A DNA stretch of 64,000 nucleotides from an uncultured Clostridia bacterium (GCA_947586185.1 CANPXN010000001.1:1-64000), one strand, 5' to 3'; shown: positions 41,916 through 50,909, numbered from the stretch's first letter. Notes: a model not told the origin generated them from the letters alone. Made by a program: numbers and translations.

Positions 41916-44477
41916 ATGAAAAGACTTGTAACCGGTATACTTGCCCATGTTGACTCTGGGAAAACCACTTTGTCAGAGGCTTTGCTGTATCTTTCCGGAA
42001 TAGTCAGAAAGCCGGGCAGGGTGGATCATGGAGATACATTTCTTGACAACTATTCTCTGGAGCGGAGCAGGGGAATAACCATATTTTCAAAGCAGGCATC
42101 TGTGAGATACGGAGATACCGAGCTTATTCTGCTGGACACTCCGGGGCATGCGGACTTTTCGGCTGAAATGGAACGAACTATGCAGGTGCTTGACTATGCT
42201 GTACTGGTTATAAGCGGAACGGACGGAGTACAGAGCCATACGGAAACGCTCTGGAGGCTGCTTGTCAGATATAACATTCCGGTTTTCATTTTTGTGAACA
42301 AAATGGATATTGCGGGAGCTGACAAAAATGCCGTTATTAGTCAGCTTAAAAGCCGTCTTGATTACAGATGCGTTGACTTTTCCAGTACAGATTCTGAGGA
42401 CTTTTTTGAAGAGCTTGCCGAATGTGATGAGGAAATTATGCAGAGCGTACTGGAAAACGGACGTGCAGATGACGATAATATAAGACTTGCTGTAAAGCAC
42501 AGGAGAGTTTTCCCGTGTTGTTTTGGTTCGGCATTAAAAATGAAGGGCGTGGAGGAGCTTTTAACGCTTCTTGACAGATATGCGCTGGAGCCGGAGCGGA
42601 GAAAAGAGTTTGGTGCAAAGGTGTTCAAGATTTCCGAGGATGAGCAGGGAAATCGTCTTACGCATATGAAGATAACGGGAGGAAGTCTTAAAGTCAGATC
42701 AGCGCTTTCCGGAAACGGCTGGTCTGAGAAGATAAATCAGATAAGGATATATTCTGGAGCAAAGTTTTCGGCAGTGGATGAAGCTTTCAGCGGTATGATC
42801 TGTGCGGTAACAGGGCTTACAAAGACCTTTCCCGGTGAGGGTATCGGAGAAGAGCCGGATTCTGAAACACCTGTCCTTGAACCTGTGCTGTCGTATCGTG
42901 TGAGTCTGCCGGAGGGGATTGACCCCCATACAGCTCTTGTAAAGCTCAGAAAGCTTGAAGAGGAGGACCCACAGCTCCGTGTGGTGTGGAGCGAGGGGCT
43001 TCGTGAAATACATGTTCAGCTCATGGGAGAGATACAGCTTGAAATTTTAAGGAGCATTATTTCTGAACGTTTTCAGATGGATGTTGAATTTGACGAGGGA
43101 AGTATTGCATATAAGGAAACTATTGCCGACAAGGTTGAGGGGGTGGGCCATTATGAGCCGCTCAGACATTATGCCGAGGTGCATCTTATACTTGAACCCC
43201 TTGAAAGAGGAAAGGGTATGCAATTCTGTACTGACTGCCGTGAGGAATGCCTTGATAAAAACTGGCAAAGACTTGTTCTCACTCACCTTGAGGAGAAAAC
43301 TCATATAGGGGTACTGACCGGTTCTCCTGTGACAGATATTAAAATAACCCTTGCCGCAGGACGTGCTCACATAAAGCATACTGAGGGAGGGGATTTCAGA
43401 CAGGCAACCTATCGTGCTGTAAGGCAGGGACTGAGGTCTGCACAGAGCATACTCCTTGAACCGTGGTACAGCTTCAGGCTGGAAGTGCCTATGGAGACGG
43501 TGGGAAGGGCTATGTCGGATCTTCAGCAAATGAATGCTGATTTTGATCCTCCGGAAACAGCCGGGGATATATCCGTTATAAAAGGGAGCGCACCGGTAGC
43601 TCTTATGCGAGGCTATCAGACGGATATTAACGCATATACTCACGGAAAGGGAAGGCTTGTATGCTCCCTGAAAGGATATGAACCATGCCGCAGCACACAG
43701 GAGGTGATCGACAGGATTGGCTATAACGTTGACAGTGATATTGAAAACAGCGCCGATTCAATATTCTGTTCCCATGGCTCGGGGTATGTTGTGAAGTGGA
43801 ACGAAGTCCCGGAGCATATGCATGTTGAAAGCGTTTTAAAGCCGAAAAGGGAAAATGAGGATATACAAAGGGTGAATGCCAAAAGAGCCTCGGATTACTG
43901 TTCAAGACTTGCGGAAGACAAGGAGCTTATGGAGATCTTTGAGCGCACCTACGGTAAAATAAACCGTGACAGGAACACTGCTTTTCGCAAAAGGGTAAAG
44001 GCAGAGCCTGTAAATCAAAAGATAAAGCCTTTGCCGAAAGGTCCTGAGTATCTCCTTGTGGACGGATATAATATAATTTTTTCATGGGACGAGCTGAAAG
44101 CTGTCGCAAAGGAAAGTCTTGACCTTGCAAGGAGCGAGCTTGTGAATATTCTCTGTAACTATCAGGCATTCAGACAGTGTAATTTGATACTTGTTTTTGA
44201 CGCATATAAGGTAAAGGGAAATGTAAGAGAGGTTGAAAAGATTCATAATATAAGCGTTGTTTATACTAAGGAAGCGGAAACGGCGGATATGTATATTGAA
44301 AAGGTCACAAACGAGCTTGGAAAAAAGCATAGGGTAAGGGTTGCGACGTCTGACGGAATGGAACAGCTTATTATTCTCGGCAACGGAGCATATCGTGTTC
44401 CGGCATCGGAATTTCACGATGAGGTTGATGCCGCACAGAAAGCTATAAGGGAGTTTATAGAGAGGAATAATTCTTAG
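41916..44477 (+). CDS. TetM-like (ribosomal-protection/EF-G type) translational GTPase fused to C-terminal YacP/Rae1-like NYN nuclease domain
   Basis: G1 AHVDSGKT, G3 DTPGH, G4 NKMD, EF-G-like III-V region; C-terminal EYLLVDGYNIIFSWDEL ... LVFDAYKVKG ... KEAETADMYIEKV ... RVATSDGMEQ. Confidence 0.9.
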   Translation: MKRLVTGILAHVDSGKTTLSEALLYLSGIVRKPGRVDHGDTFLDNYSLERSRGITIFSKQASVRYGDTELILLDTPGHADFSAEMERTMQVLDYAVLVISGTDGVQSHTETLWRLLVRYNIPVFIFVNKMDIAGADKNAVISQLKSRLDYRCVDFSSTDSEDFFEELAECDEEIMQSVLENGRADDDNIRLAVKHRRVFPCCFGSALKMKGVEELLTLLDRYALEPERRKEFGAKVFKISEDEQGNRLTHMKITGGSLKVRSALSGNGWSEKINQIRIYSGAKFSAVDEAFSGMICAVTGLTKTFPGEGIGEEPDSETPVLEPVLSYRVSLPEGIDPHTALVKLRKLEEEDPQLRVVWSEGLREIHVQLMGEIQLEILRSIISERFQMDVEFDEGSIAYKETIADKVEGVGHYEPLRHYAEVHLILEPLERGKGMQFCTDCREECLDKNWQRLVLTHLEEKTHIGVLTGSPVTDIKITLAAGRAHIKHTEGGDFRQATYRAVRQGLRSAQSILLEPWYSFRLEVPMETVGRAMSDLQQMNADFDPPETAGDISVIKGSAPVALMRGYQTDINAYTHGKGRLVCSLKGYEPCRSTQEVIDRIGYNVDSDIENSADSIFCSHGSGYVVKWNEVPEHMHVESVLKPKRENEDIQRVNAKRASDYCSRLAEDKELMEIFERTYGKINRDRNTAFRKRVKAEPVNQKIKPLPKGPEYLLVDGYNIIFSWDELKAVAKESLDLARSELVNILCNYQAFRQCNLILVFDAYKVKGNVREVEKIHNISVVYTKEAETADMYIEKVTNELGKKHRVRVATSDGMEQLIILGNGAYRVPASEFHDEVDAAQKAIREFIERNNS

Positions 44478-44479
44478 TC

Positions 44480-44508
44480 TTGACATTTTTCATAAGATAT
44501 GTTATCAT
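44480..44508 (+). promoter_or_regulatory. Promoter of thi operon
   Basis: TTGACA-17 nt-TATCAT. Confidence 0.75.
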
Positions 44509-44542
44509 AAACAAAATAAAATATTTTTAATCTTGCAGCGTC

Positions 44543-44577
44543 AAAAGGGGTGCACCACCACGGGTGCATCCCTTTTT
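44543..44577 (+). terminator. Intrinsic terminator within the thiS leader
   Basis: AAAAGGGGTGCACC accac GGGTGCATCCCTTTTT between the promoter and thiS. Confidence 0.8.
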
Positions 44578-44603
44578 CTGTTTTTTTGAAGGGAGTGTTT
44601 GAT

Positions 44604-44804
44604 GTGATTGTAAACGGAGAGGAAAGAAAGCTTGAAAGTCCTTGTACGGTCTCAGAGCTTGTAACATCTCTTGGCTATCGTCCGGAGCTTATAGCTATAG
44701 AGCTTAATGGAGAGATACTGCCGAAAAAGGAGTATGCTTCAAAAGCTCTTGAAGATACGGATGTTATGGAAATCGTTATGTTTATGGGCGGCGGAAGCTG
44801 CTGA
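44604..44804 (+). CDS. thiS: Sulfur carrier protein ThiS (C-terminus GGGSC)
   Basis: VIVNGEERKLE...DTDVMEIVMFMGGGSC; GTG start at 44604 (44595 also possible). Confidence 0.88.
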   Translation: MIVNGEERKLESPCTVSELVTSLGYRPELIAIELNGEILPKKEYASKALEDTDVMEIVMFMGGGSC

Positions 44805-44822
44805 ATGAAAGGAAGTATTGCT

Positions 44823-45593
44823 ATGAATAATGATAAGCTTATAATCGGAGGACATGAATTTAATTCCCGTTTTATCTTAGGTTCGGGAAAGTTTTCTTTA
44901 AAGGATACCAAAGCGGTTCTTGAAAACGGAGAGGTTGAAATGGCGACTCTTGCAGTGCGCCGTGCAAATACCGGAGGACAGGAAAATATTCTTGACTATA
45001 TGCCAAAGGGTATAACCCTTTTACCAAATACAAGCGGAGCAAGAAATGCTGAGGAGGCTGTTAGAATTGCAAGGCTTGCAAGGGAAATGGGCTGCGGCGA
45101 TTTTGTTAAAATCGAGGTGGTAAGAGATTCAAGATATCTGCTGCCTGATAACGAGGAAACCATAAAGGCAACAGAGATACTTGCAAAAGAGGGGTTTATT
45201 GTTATGCCGTATATGATGCCGGATCTTATAAGTGCAAGAAAGCTTGAAGATGCAGGAGCAGCGGCAATTATGCCTCTGGCAGCGCCTATTGGCAGCAATA
45301 AGGGGCTTTGCACAAGGGATTTTATAAAGATAATAATTGATGAAACAGAGCTTCCTGTTATTGTTGACGCAGGGATCGGAAAGCCTTCTCAGGCATGTGA
45401 AGCCATGGAAATGGGCTGCGCTGCGGTAATGGCTAATACAGCTGTTGCAACCGCCGGAAACGTGGCTCTTATGGCTAAGGCGTTTAGGCTTGCAATAGAA
45501 GCAGGAAGATGTGCATACCTTTCTGGGACGGGTAGAGTTCTCCATGACAGAGGAGAGGCTTCAAGTCCTCTTACCGGATTTTTGCAGGACTAA
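44823..45593 (+). CDS. thiG: Thiazole synthase
   Basis: [36 protein letters not shown]. Confidence 0.97.
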   Translation: MNNDKLIIGGHEFNSRFILGSGKFSLKDTKAVLENGEVEMATLAVRRANTGGQENILDYMPKGITLLPNTSGARNAEEAVRIARLAREMGCGDFVKIEVVRDSRYLLPDNEETIKATEILAKEGFIVMPYMMPDLISARKLEDAGAAAIMPLAAPIGSNKGLCTRDFIKIIIDETELPVIVDAGIGKPSQACEAMEMGCAAVMANTAVATAGNVALMAKAFRLAIEAGRCAYLSGTGRVLHDRGEASSPLTGFLQD

Positions 45594-45605
45594 GGAGGCA
45601 GCATA

Positions 45606-46760
45606 ATGGAACAGAAAAGAATAAACCATATGGAATATCTGGAGGGAATGGAAAGGATTGATTCGGATATTCAGGACAGAGTCGTAAAGGCAATGAGTGA
45701 GTATGATTATGAAAGCTACAGTGCAGAGGATGTGCTGAAAGCTCTTGACAAGGATGTGCTTTCTCCTTATGACTACGGCGCACTGCTTTCTCCTGCGGCA
45801 GAGCCTTTGCTGGAACAGATAGCTGAAAGGGCAATGGCTGAAACACGAAAGCATTTTGGAAACTCAGTAATGATGTTCACGCCTGTTTACATAGCCAACT
45901 ACTGCGAAAACCACTGCATATACTGCGGTTTTAACTGTCACAATAAAATTCACAGGGCAAAGCTCAGCTTCGAGGAGATCGACCATGAAATGAAAGTCAT
46001 AGCCTCAACGGGGCTTGAGGAGGTCCTAATCCTCACAGGGGAGAGCAGAAAGATGTCCGATGTTGAATATATCGGCGAGGCATGCCGGATAGCCTCAAAG
46101 TATTTTCGTGTAATAGGTCTTGAGATATATCCTGTGAACTCTGATGAATACCGCTATTTGCAGCAGTGCGGAGCTGATTATGTAACGGTATTTCAGGAAA
46201 CCTATGACAGCGATAAGTATGAAACGCTTCACCTTGCAGGGCATAAGAGGATATTCCCTTACAGAATAAACGCTCAGGAAAGAGCTTTAATGGGCGGCAT
46301 GAGGGGAGTAGGCTTCGGAGCGCTTTTAGGCCTTTCGGATTTCAGAAAGGATGCCTTTGCAACCGGTATACACGCATATCTCATACAGAAAAAGTATCCT
46401 CATGCAGAGATAGCTTTTTCATGCCCAAGGCTCAGACCTACAATAAATCATGACGAGATAAATCCAAAGGATGTTCACGAAAAGCAGCTTTTACAGGTTA
46501 TTTGTGCCTACAGGATATTTATGCCATTTGCCAGCATAACAATTTCCACTCGTGAAAGACAGGGCTTCAGGGATAACGTAATAGGGCTTGCGGCGACAAA
46601 GATTTCCGCCGGAGTCAGCACCGGTATCGGCGGACATGACGGTGAGGAAAAAGGAGACGCACAGTTTATAATCTCCGACCCACGCTCAGTTGACGAGGTG
46701 AGAAACGCAATTGAAGAAAAAGGCTGCCAGCCGGTATTCAGCGATTATGTAAGGGTATAG
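45606..46760 (+). CDS. thiH: 2-iminoacetate synthase (radical SAM)
   Basis: NYCENHCIYCGFN CxxxCxxC; order thiS-G-H. Confidence 0.96.
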   Translation: MEQKRINHMEYLEGMERIDSDIQDRVVKAMSEYDYESYSAEDVLKALDKDVLSPYDYGALLSPAAEPLLEQIAERAMAETRKHFGNSVMMFTPVYIANYCENHCIYCGFNCHNKIHRAKLSFEEIDHEMKVIASTGLEEVLILTGESRKMSDVEYIGEACRIASKYFRVIGLEIYPVNSDEYRYLQQCGADYVTVFQETYDSDKYETLHLAGHKRIFPYRINAQERALMGGMRGVGFGALLGLSDFRKDAFATGIHAYLIQKKYPHAEIAFSCPRLRPTINHDEINPKDVHEKQLLQVICAYRIFMPFASITISTRERQGFRDNVIGLAATKISAGVSTGIGGHDGEEKGDAQFIISDPRSVDEVRNAIEEKGCQPVFSDYVRV

Positions 46761-46762
46761 CC

Positions 46763-47317
46763 ATGGTGATATGTGTTACAAACAGGAAGCTGTGCAGTAG
46801 CAGCTTTACAGATACGGTCAGGAGAGCCTGTCAAAAGGCGGATATGATAATTCTCAGGGAAAAGGATCTGCCGGAAAATGAGTATCTTGTACTTGCACAG
46901 CAGATAATGAAAATATGCCATGAGGAGGGTAGACTTTTCTGCGTCAATAAGTATTCAGCTGCGGCAAAGGAGCTTGGAGCAGATGCGCTCCAGCTTTCAT
47001 TTGTGGATTTCTGTACTTTTGCCGGAAACGGTGAAAAATTCTGTAAAACAGGAGTGTCGGTGCATTCCATTGAAGAAGCTGTTAAAGCTGAAAGCCTTGG
47101 CGCTGATTTCCTTATTGCAGGGCATATTTTTGCCACTGACTGTAAAAAGGGAGTTTCTCCCAGGGGAATCGGATTTCTTTCGGAGATAACAGAAAAAGTG
47201 AATGTTCCGGTCTATGGTATCGGAGGGATAAATGAGGAAAATAAAAGCCTTGTATATGAAAGCGGCGGAAGCGGTATCTGTATTATGTCAGGGTTTATGA
47301 GAACTGAAAGCAATTGA
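46763..47317 (+). CDS. Thiazole tautomerase (TenI)/thiamine-phosphate synthase-like protein
   Basis: TIM-barrel ThiE/TenI family; AGHIFATDCKKGVSPRG resembles the TenI motif. Confidence 0.8.
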   Translation: MVICVTNRKLCSSSFTDTVRRACQKADMIILREKDLPENEYLVLAQQIMKICHEEGRLFCVNKYSAAAKELGADALQLSFVDFCTFAGNGEKFCKTGVSVHSIEEAVKAESLGADFLIAGHIFATDCKKGVSPRGIGFLSEITEKVNVPVYGIGGINEENKSLVYESGGSGICIMSGFMRTESN

Positions 47318-47345
47318 TTAAATAATTGAATTTTACTATACCCCA

Positions 47346-47373
47346 TTGACAAATTTTTTTGCAGTGGTATAAT
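47346..47373 (+). promoter_or_regulatory. Promoter of the ilvA T-box transcript
   Basis: TTGACA-16 nt-TATAAT. Confidence 0.85.
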
Positions 47374-47391
47374 AATTATTAATAGGTAAAA

Positions 47392-47789
47392 TGCGCTGAC
47401 GGGAACGGAATCGGAAATATTTCTTTTCAGAGAGTGACGGCTGGTGGAATGTCACATTGAAATTCTGATTCGGATCATCCCCGAGCTGATATTCTGAACT
47501 TATACTAATCCCACATCGTTCTGTTGATAAAGCTGTAGGATAAAATACGCACAATCAAGGAAAACGACCGCAGACAGGCTGTCGCCTTTCAAGGGAGTTT
47601 AACGCAGAGTGTGCGTATTTTAGCCACAGATTTATCAATAGGTTGGTGTAGGATTAGTATTAGTAGGAATATCCGGTTTTCACCGTTATATGATTTTTGA
47701 GAGGTCATACCGTTTATGGCATGGCAATCAGAGTGGTAACACGGAGAAAATTTATCTTCGCCTCTGTTTTTTCAGGGGCGATTTTTTTA
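47392..47789 (+). promoter_or_regulatory. T-box riboswitch leader (Ile specifier ATC) upstream of ilvA, carrying a long internal palindrome
   Basis: Stem I with AGAGAGTGACGGCTGGTGGAATGTCAC; specifier loop GGATCATC closed by CCCCGAGC; T-box sequence AGAGTGGTAACACGG at 47730-47744; terminator CGCCTCTG tttttt CAGGGGCGATTTTTTT. Confidence 0.88.
47501..47660. repeat. Long imperfect palindrome (MITE-like) inside the T-box leader
   Basis: TATACTAATCCCACA...TTGATAAAGCTGTAGGATAAAATACGCACA ... TGTGCGTATTTTAGCCACAGATTTATCAA...TGTAGGATTAGTAT. Confidence 0.85.
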
Positions 47790-47813
47790 TTATATTTGAA
47801 AGAGGTTATCAAT

Positions 47814-49013
47814 ATGTTGACACTTGACAAGGTTTATCATGCTTCCAATGTTTTAAAGGAGGTTATAAGACCTACCGCATGTATTTATGCTCCGGACATC
47901 AACCCGGATGTTCATACATATCTTAAAACGGAAAATTTACAGGTTACGGGTTCTTTTAAGGTAAGAGGAGCTTACTATAAGATATCCCAGCTTTCTGATG
48001 AAGAAAAGGCTCATGGCGTTATTGCATGCTCTGCCGGAAATCATGCTCAGGGCGTGGCTCTTGCGGCAACTAAAAACGGCATCAAATCCCTTATCTGTCT
48101 GCCGGACGGAGCTCCTATCTCAAAGGTTGAGGCAACTAAAGGCTATGGCGCAGACGTATGCCTTGTTGAAGGAGTTTATGATGACGCATACGCAAAGGCA
48201 ATACAGCTGAGGGACGAAAAGGGATATACCTTTATTCATCCTTTTGATGATGAAAATGTTATCGCAGGTCAGGGTACTATAGGACTTGAGATATTAAATG
48301 AAATTTCAAATGCCGACGTTATAGTTGTTCCGGTAGGCGGTGGCGGACTTATTTCCGGTGTTGCATTTACAGTAAAGCAGCTCAAGCCTTCCGTAAGAGT
48401 TTACGGTGTTCAGGCTGAGGGCGCTCCGTCAATGGTAGAATCGCTCAAAGATGGGGAAATCAAGTGCCTTGATTCTGTCAATACCATTGCAGACGGAATA
48501 AAGGTAAAGGAGCCGGGAGTAAATACATTTGAGTGCTGTCAGAAGTATGTTGACGATATTGTTACTGTATCCGATGATGAGATATCATCTGCTATACTTC
48601 ACATGATAGAAAAGCAGAAGCTTATTTCCGAGGGAGCAGGCGCAGTTCCTGTAGCTGCTGTTATGTTCAATAAGATTCCGGACATTAAGGGCAAGAATGT
48701 TGTATGCCTTGTTTCCGGAGGCAATATTGACGTTACGATCCTTTCAAGAGTTATAAAGAGAGGTCTTTTAAAGTCAGGCTGCTCCGATACTCTTACGATT
48801 CAGCTTGAGGATAAGCCGGGACAGCTCAAGGGTGTTTCTGCTATTATTTCCGATCTTGGCGGAAATGTAACTTCAATTCACCATGAAAGGGCAAGCGAGG
48901 GCGATATTACAGAGTGCCTCCTGAGGATAGTTCTTGAAACAAGAAACTATGCTCATATCCGTGAGATCAGAAGCGCTCTTACAAATGCCGGCTTTAAAAT
49001 TGTAAATAAATAA
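47814..49013 (+). CDS. ilvA: Threonine ammonia-lyase (ACT-domain containing)
   Basis: TGSFKVRGAYYKI PLP-lysine motif; C-terminal ACT domain; ATG at 47814. Confidence 0.95.
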   Translation: MLTLDKVYHASNVLKEVIRPTACIYAPDINPDVHTYLKTENLQVTGSFKVRGAYYKISQLSDEEKAHGVIACSAGNHAQGVALAATKNGIKSLICLPDGAPISKVEATKGYGADVCLVEGVYDDAYAKAIQLRDEKGYTFIHPFDDENVIAGQGTIGLEILNEISNADVIVVPVGGGGLISGVAFTVKQLKPSVRVYGVQAEGAPSMVESLKDGEIKCLDSVNTIADGIKVKEPGVNTFECCQKYVDDIVTVSDDEISSAILHMIEKQKLISEGAGAVPVAAVMFNKIPDIKGKNVVCLVSGGNIDVTILSRVIKRGLLKSGCSDTLTIQLEDKPGQLKGVSAIISDLGGNVTSIHHERASEGDITECLLRIVLETRNYAHIREIRSALTNAGFKIVNK

Positions 49014-49029
49014 AAAAGGAGTTTTTAAC

Positions 49030-49404
49030 ATGTCAAAAGTAGTTTACACTAAAAATGCACCTGATGCAATCGGACCTTATTCACAGGCAGTCGTTTCAGG
49101 AAATCTCGTTTTCACCTCCGGTCAGATTGCTATTAATCCGGCAAGCGGAGAGGTAGAGGCAAAAACAATCGAGGAGCAGACTCATCAGGTATGCAAGAAC
49201 CTTACAGCAGTTCTTGAGGAGGCAGGCACTTCGATCAGCAAGGCTATCAAGACAGTATGCTTTTTAAGCGATATGGCTGATTTTGCAGCTTTCAATGGAG
49301 TATACGGTGAGTATTTCACATCTAAGCCGGCTCGTTCATGCGTTGCAGCAAAGCAGCTGCCAAAGGGTGTTTTGGTAGAGGTAGAGGTAATCGCTGAGAT
49401 CTGA
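49030..49404 (+). CDS. ridA: RidA family reactive intermediate deaminase
   Basis: NAPDAIGPYSQAV, FTSGQIA, RSCVAAKQLPKGVLVEVEVIA. Confidence 0.96.
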   Translation: MSKVVYTKNAPDAIGPYSQAVVSGNLVFTSGQIAINPASGEVEAKTIEEQTHQVCKNLTAVLEEAGTSISKAIKTVCFLSDMADFAAFNGVYGEYFTSKPARSCVAAKQLPKGVLVEVEVIAEI

Positions 49405-49549
49405 TATTCTGAATATTATATATGAGTCAGTAAAGCTTGCTTCATCTATTCGTACCCGAGGGCACTTCCTTCGGTTACATATTTTGCGGCTGATTATTAT
49501 TGGCACTCCTTTTAGTCGCAAAATGGTGTTTTAAATAAAATATTAAAAA

Positions 49550-49781
49550 CCGTTCGATTGAGTACGGAAATCAATTTTTAAAAATTTGGTATATCCTATC
49601 CCCATATATTTGTTAAGAAAAAGTTTTTTAGTTTCCTTCCAATTCTATTTTCTTCCCTTTAAGGGAAGAAAATAGAATTGAACTGGGATTCTAAAGGGAC
49701 TTTGTCCCTTTAGCAGGGGGTGCGGGGGACAGAGTCCACCGCATAGGGTTTCAAAAATTGATTTTCATGCCAATTGGGCGG
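49550..49781. repeat. Composite palindromic intergenic element
   Basis: Outer arms CCG...AAATCAATTTTT / AAAAATTGATTTTC...GCGG; inner perfect 20-bp arms with 1-nt centre at 49640-49680; GGGACTTTGTCCC module. Confidence 0.7.
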
Positions 49782-49837
49782 TTTTTCTTGACAGTTAGTG
49801 TATTATATGCTATAATACACTAAAAGGAGATGCTGAT

Positions 49838-50824
49838 ATGTATAAAAAGAAAAGCAAGGAGACAGCCATATGGATATTACTTATGGCTTTGATCGTAATT
49901 ATAATATTTTTCGGAGTATATTACATATTAAAAAGTGAGCGATCGGAAACTGCCGATAGTAAAAAGCTTTCTGCGGAATCAACGGTTACAACGGTGATAA
50001 CTCAGGAGCCTGTTGTAATAACATCCGTTGCAAGACTGGAGCTAAGCGAAGACGAGCTTTACAGCAGCAATGCGATACTTATGCGTGATGACGGTGTTGT
50101 TTTGTATGAAAAAAACAGCAGCGACAAGATGTATCCTGCTTCTCTTACAAAGATGATGACAGCTATAGTAGCTATTGAAAATATTGATGACTTTGATGAA
50201 AAGGTTACGATTCCGCAGGAGGTCTTTGACTATGCAGCGCAGGAGCAGGCGTCCATAGCTGGTTTTTCTCCGGGCGTGGAGATAACTCTTAGGGACATGC
50301 TTTACGGCTTGCTGCTTCCTTCCGGAGCCGAGTGCAGTATCGGACTTGCAGATTATGTTGCAGGTGGAACTGAGGCGTTTGCCGATAAAATGAACGAAAC
50401 AGCAAAGCGGCTGGGAATGGAAAACACAAACTTTACAAATCCAAGCGGACTTCATGATGATAATTTGTACTCAACAGCTGCCGATATTGCAAAGCTTGAA
50501 AGCTATGCTCTGGACGATCCGGATTTCAGGGAGATATTTACAACAAAGACCTATGAAACCACATGCGGGGATGGGAGTATTGTTTCGTTTTCTGGAACGA
50601 TGTTTGCGGCTATGGAGTCTCCGGAATTTGAGGGAGGCGTGATACTCGGCGGTAAAACCGGTTTTACCGATCAGGCTGGTCTTTGCCTTGCGTCCCTTGC
50701 CTCAATAGGGGATCATGAGTACATACTTGTTACGGCTCATGCTGAGGGAGATCACACTACTGAACAGTATAATGTAACCGATGCTTTTACCGTTTATAAG
50801 GCGGCTGCAAAGCTTTATAATTAA
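49838..50824 (+). CDS. D-alanyl-D-alanine carboxypeptidase (peptidase S11)
   Basis: SxxK PASLTKMM, SGAECSIGLADY (SxN-type region), GGKTGFTDQAG (KTG). Confidence 0.93.
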   Translation: MYKKKSKETAIWILLMALIVIIIFFGVYYILKSERSETADSKKLSAESTVTTVITQEPVVITSVARLELSEDELYSSNAILMRDDGVVLYEKNSSDKMYPASLTKMMTAIVAIENIDDFDEKVTIPQEVFDYAAQEQASIAGFSPGVEITLRDMLYGLLLPSGAECSIGLADYVAGGTEAFADKMNETAKRLGMENTNFTNPSGLHDDNLYSTAADIAKLESYALDDPDFREIFTTKTYETTCGDGSIVSFSGTMFAAMESPEFEGGVILGGKTGFTDQAGLCLASLASIGDHEYILVTAHAEGDHTTEQYNVTDAFTVYKAAAKLYN

Positions 50825-50872
50825 GGTAACGTGAGGTGTTGGCTAATGCGTTCCTTTTTAAATCAGCTGAAA

Positions 50873-50909
50873 GAAAACCCCTGACAGAGCTATTCTGTCA
50901 GCGGTTTTC
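50873..50909. terminator. Bidirectional intrinsic terminator between convergent genes
   Basis: GAAAACC cCTGACAG agctatt CTGTCAG c GGTTTTC; overlaps the stop of the minus-strand MATE gene. Confidence 0.75.

Noticed and set aside
43047-43643. 198-aa minus-strand ORF
   Set aside because: Fully antisense to the TetM-like/NYN gene, no recognisable domain or RBS; shadow ORF
41916-44477. Simple acquired tetracycline-resistance gene
   Set aside because: Core-gene neighbourhood, no mobile genes, no tetM-style attenuator, and an extra NYN domain; resistance cannot be assumed
44477-44604. TPP riboswitch before thiS
   Set aside because: Leader too short and lacks the CUGAGA/ACC-type conserved blocks
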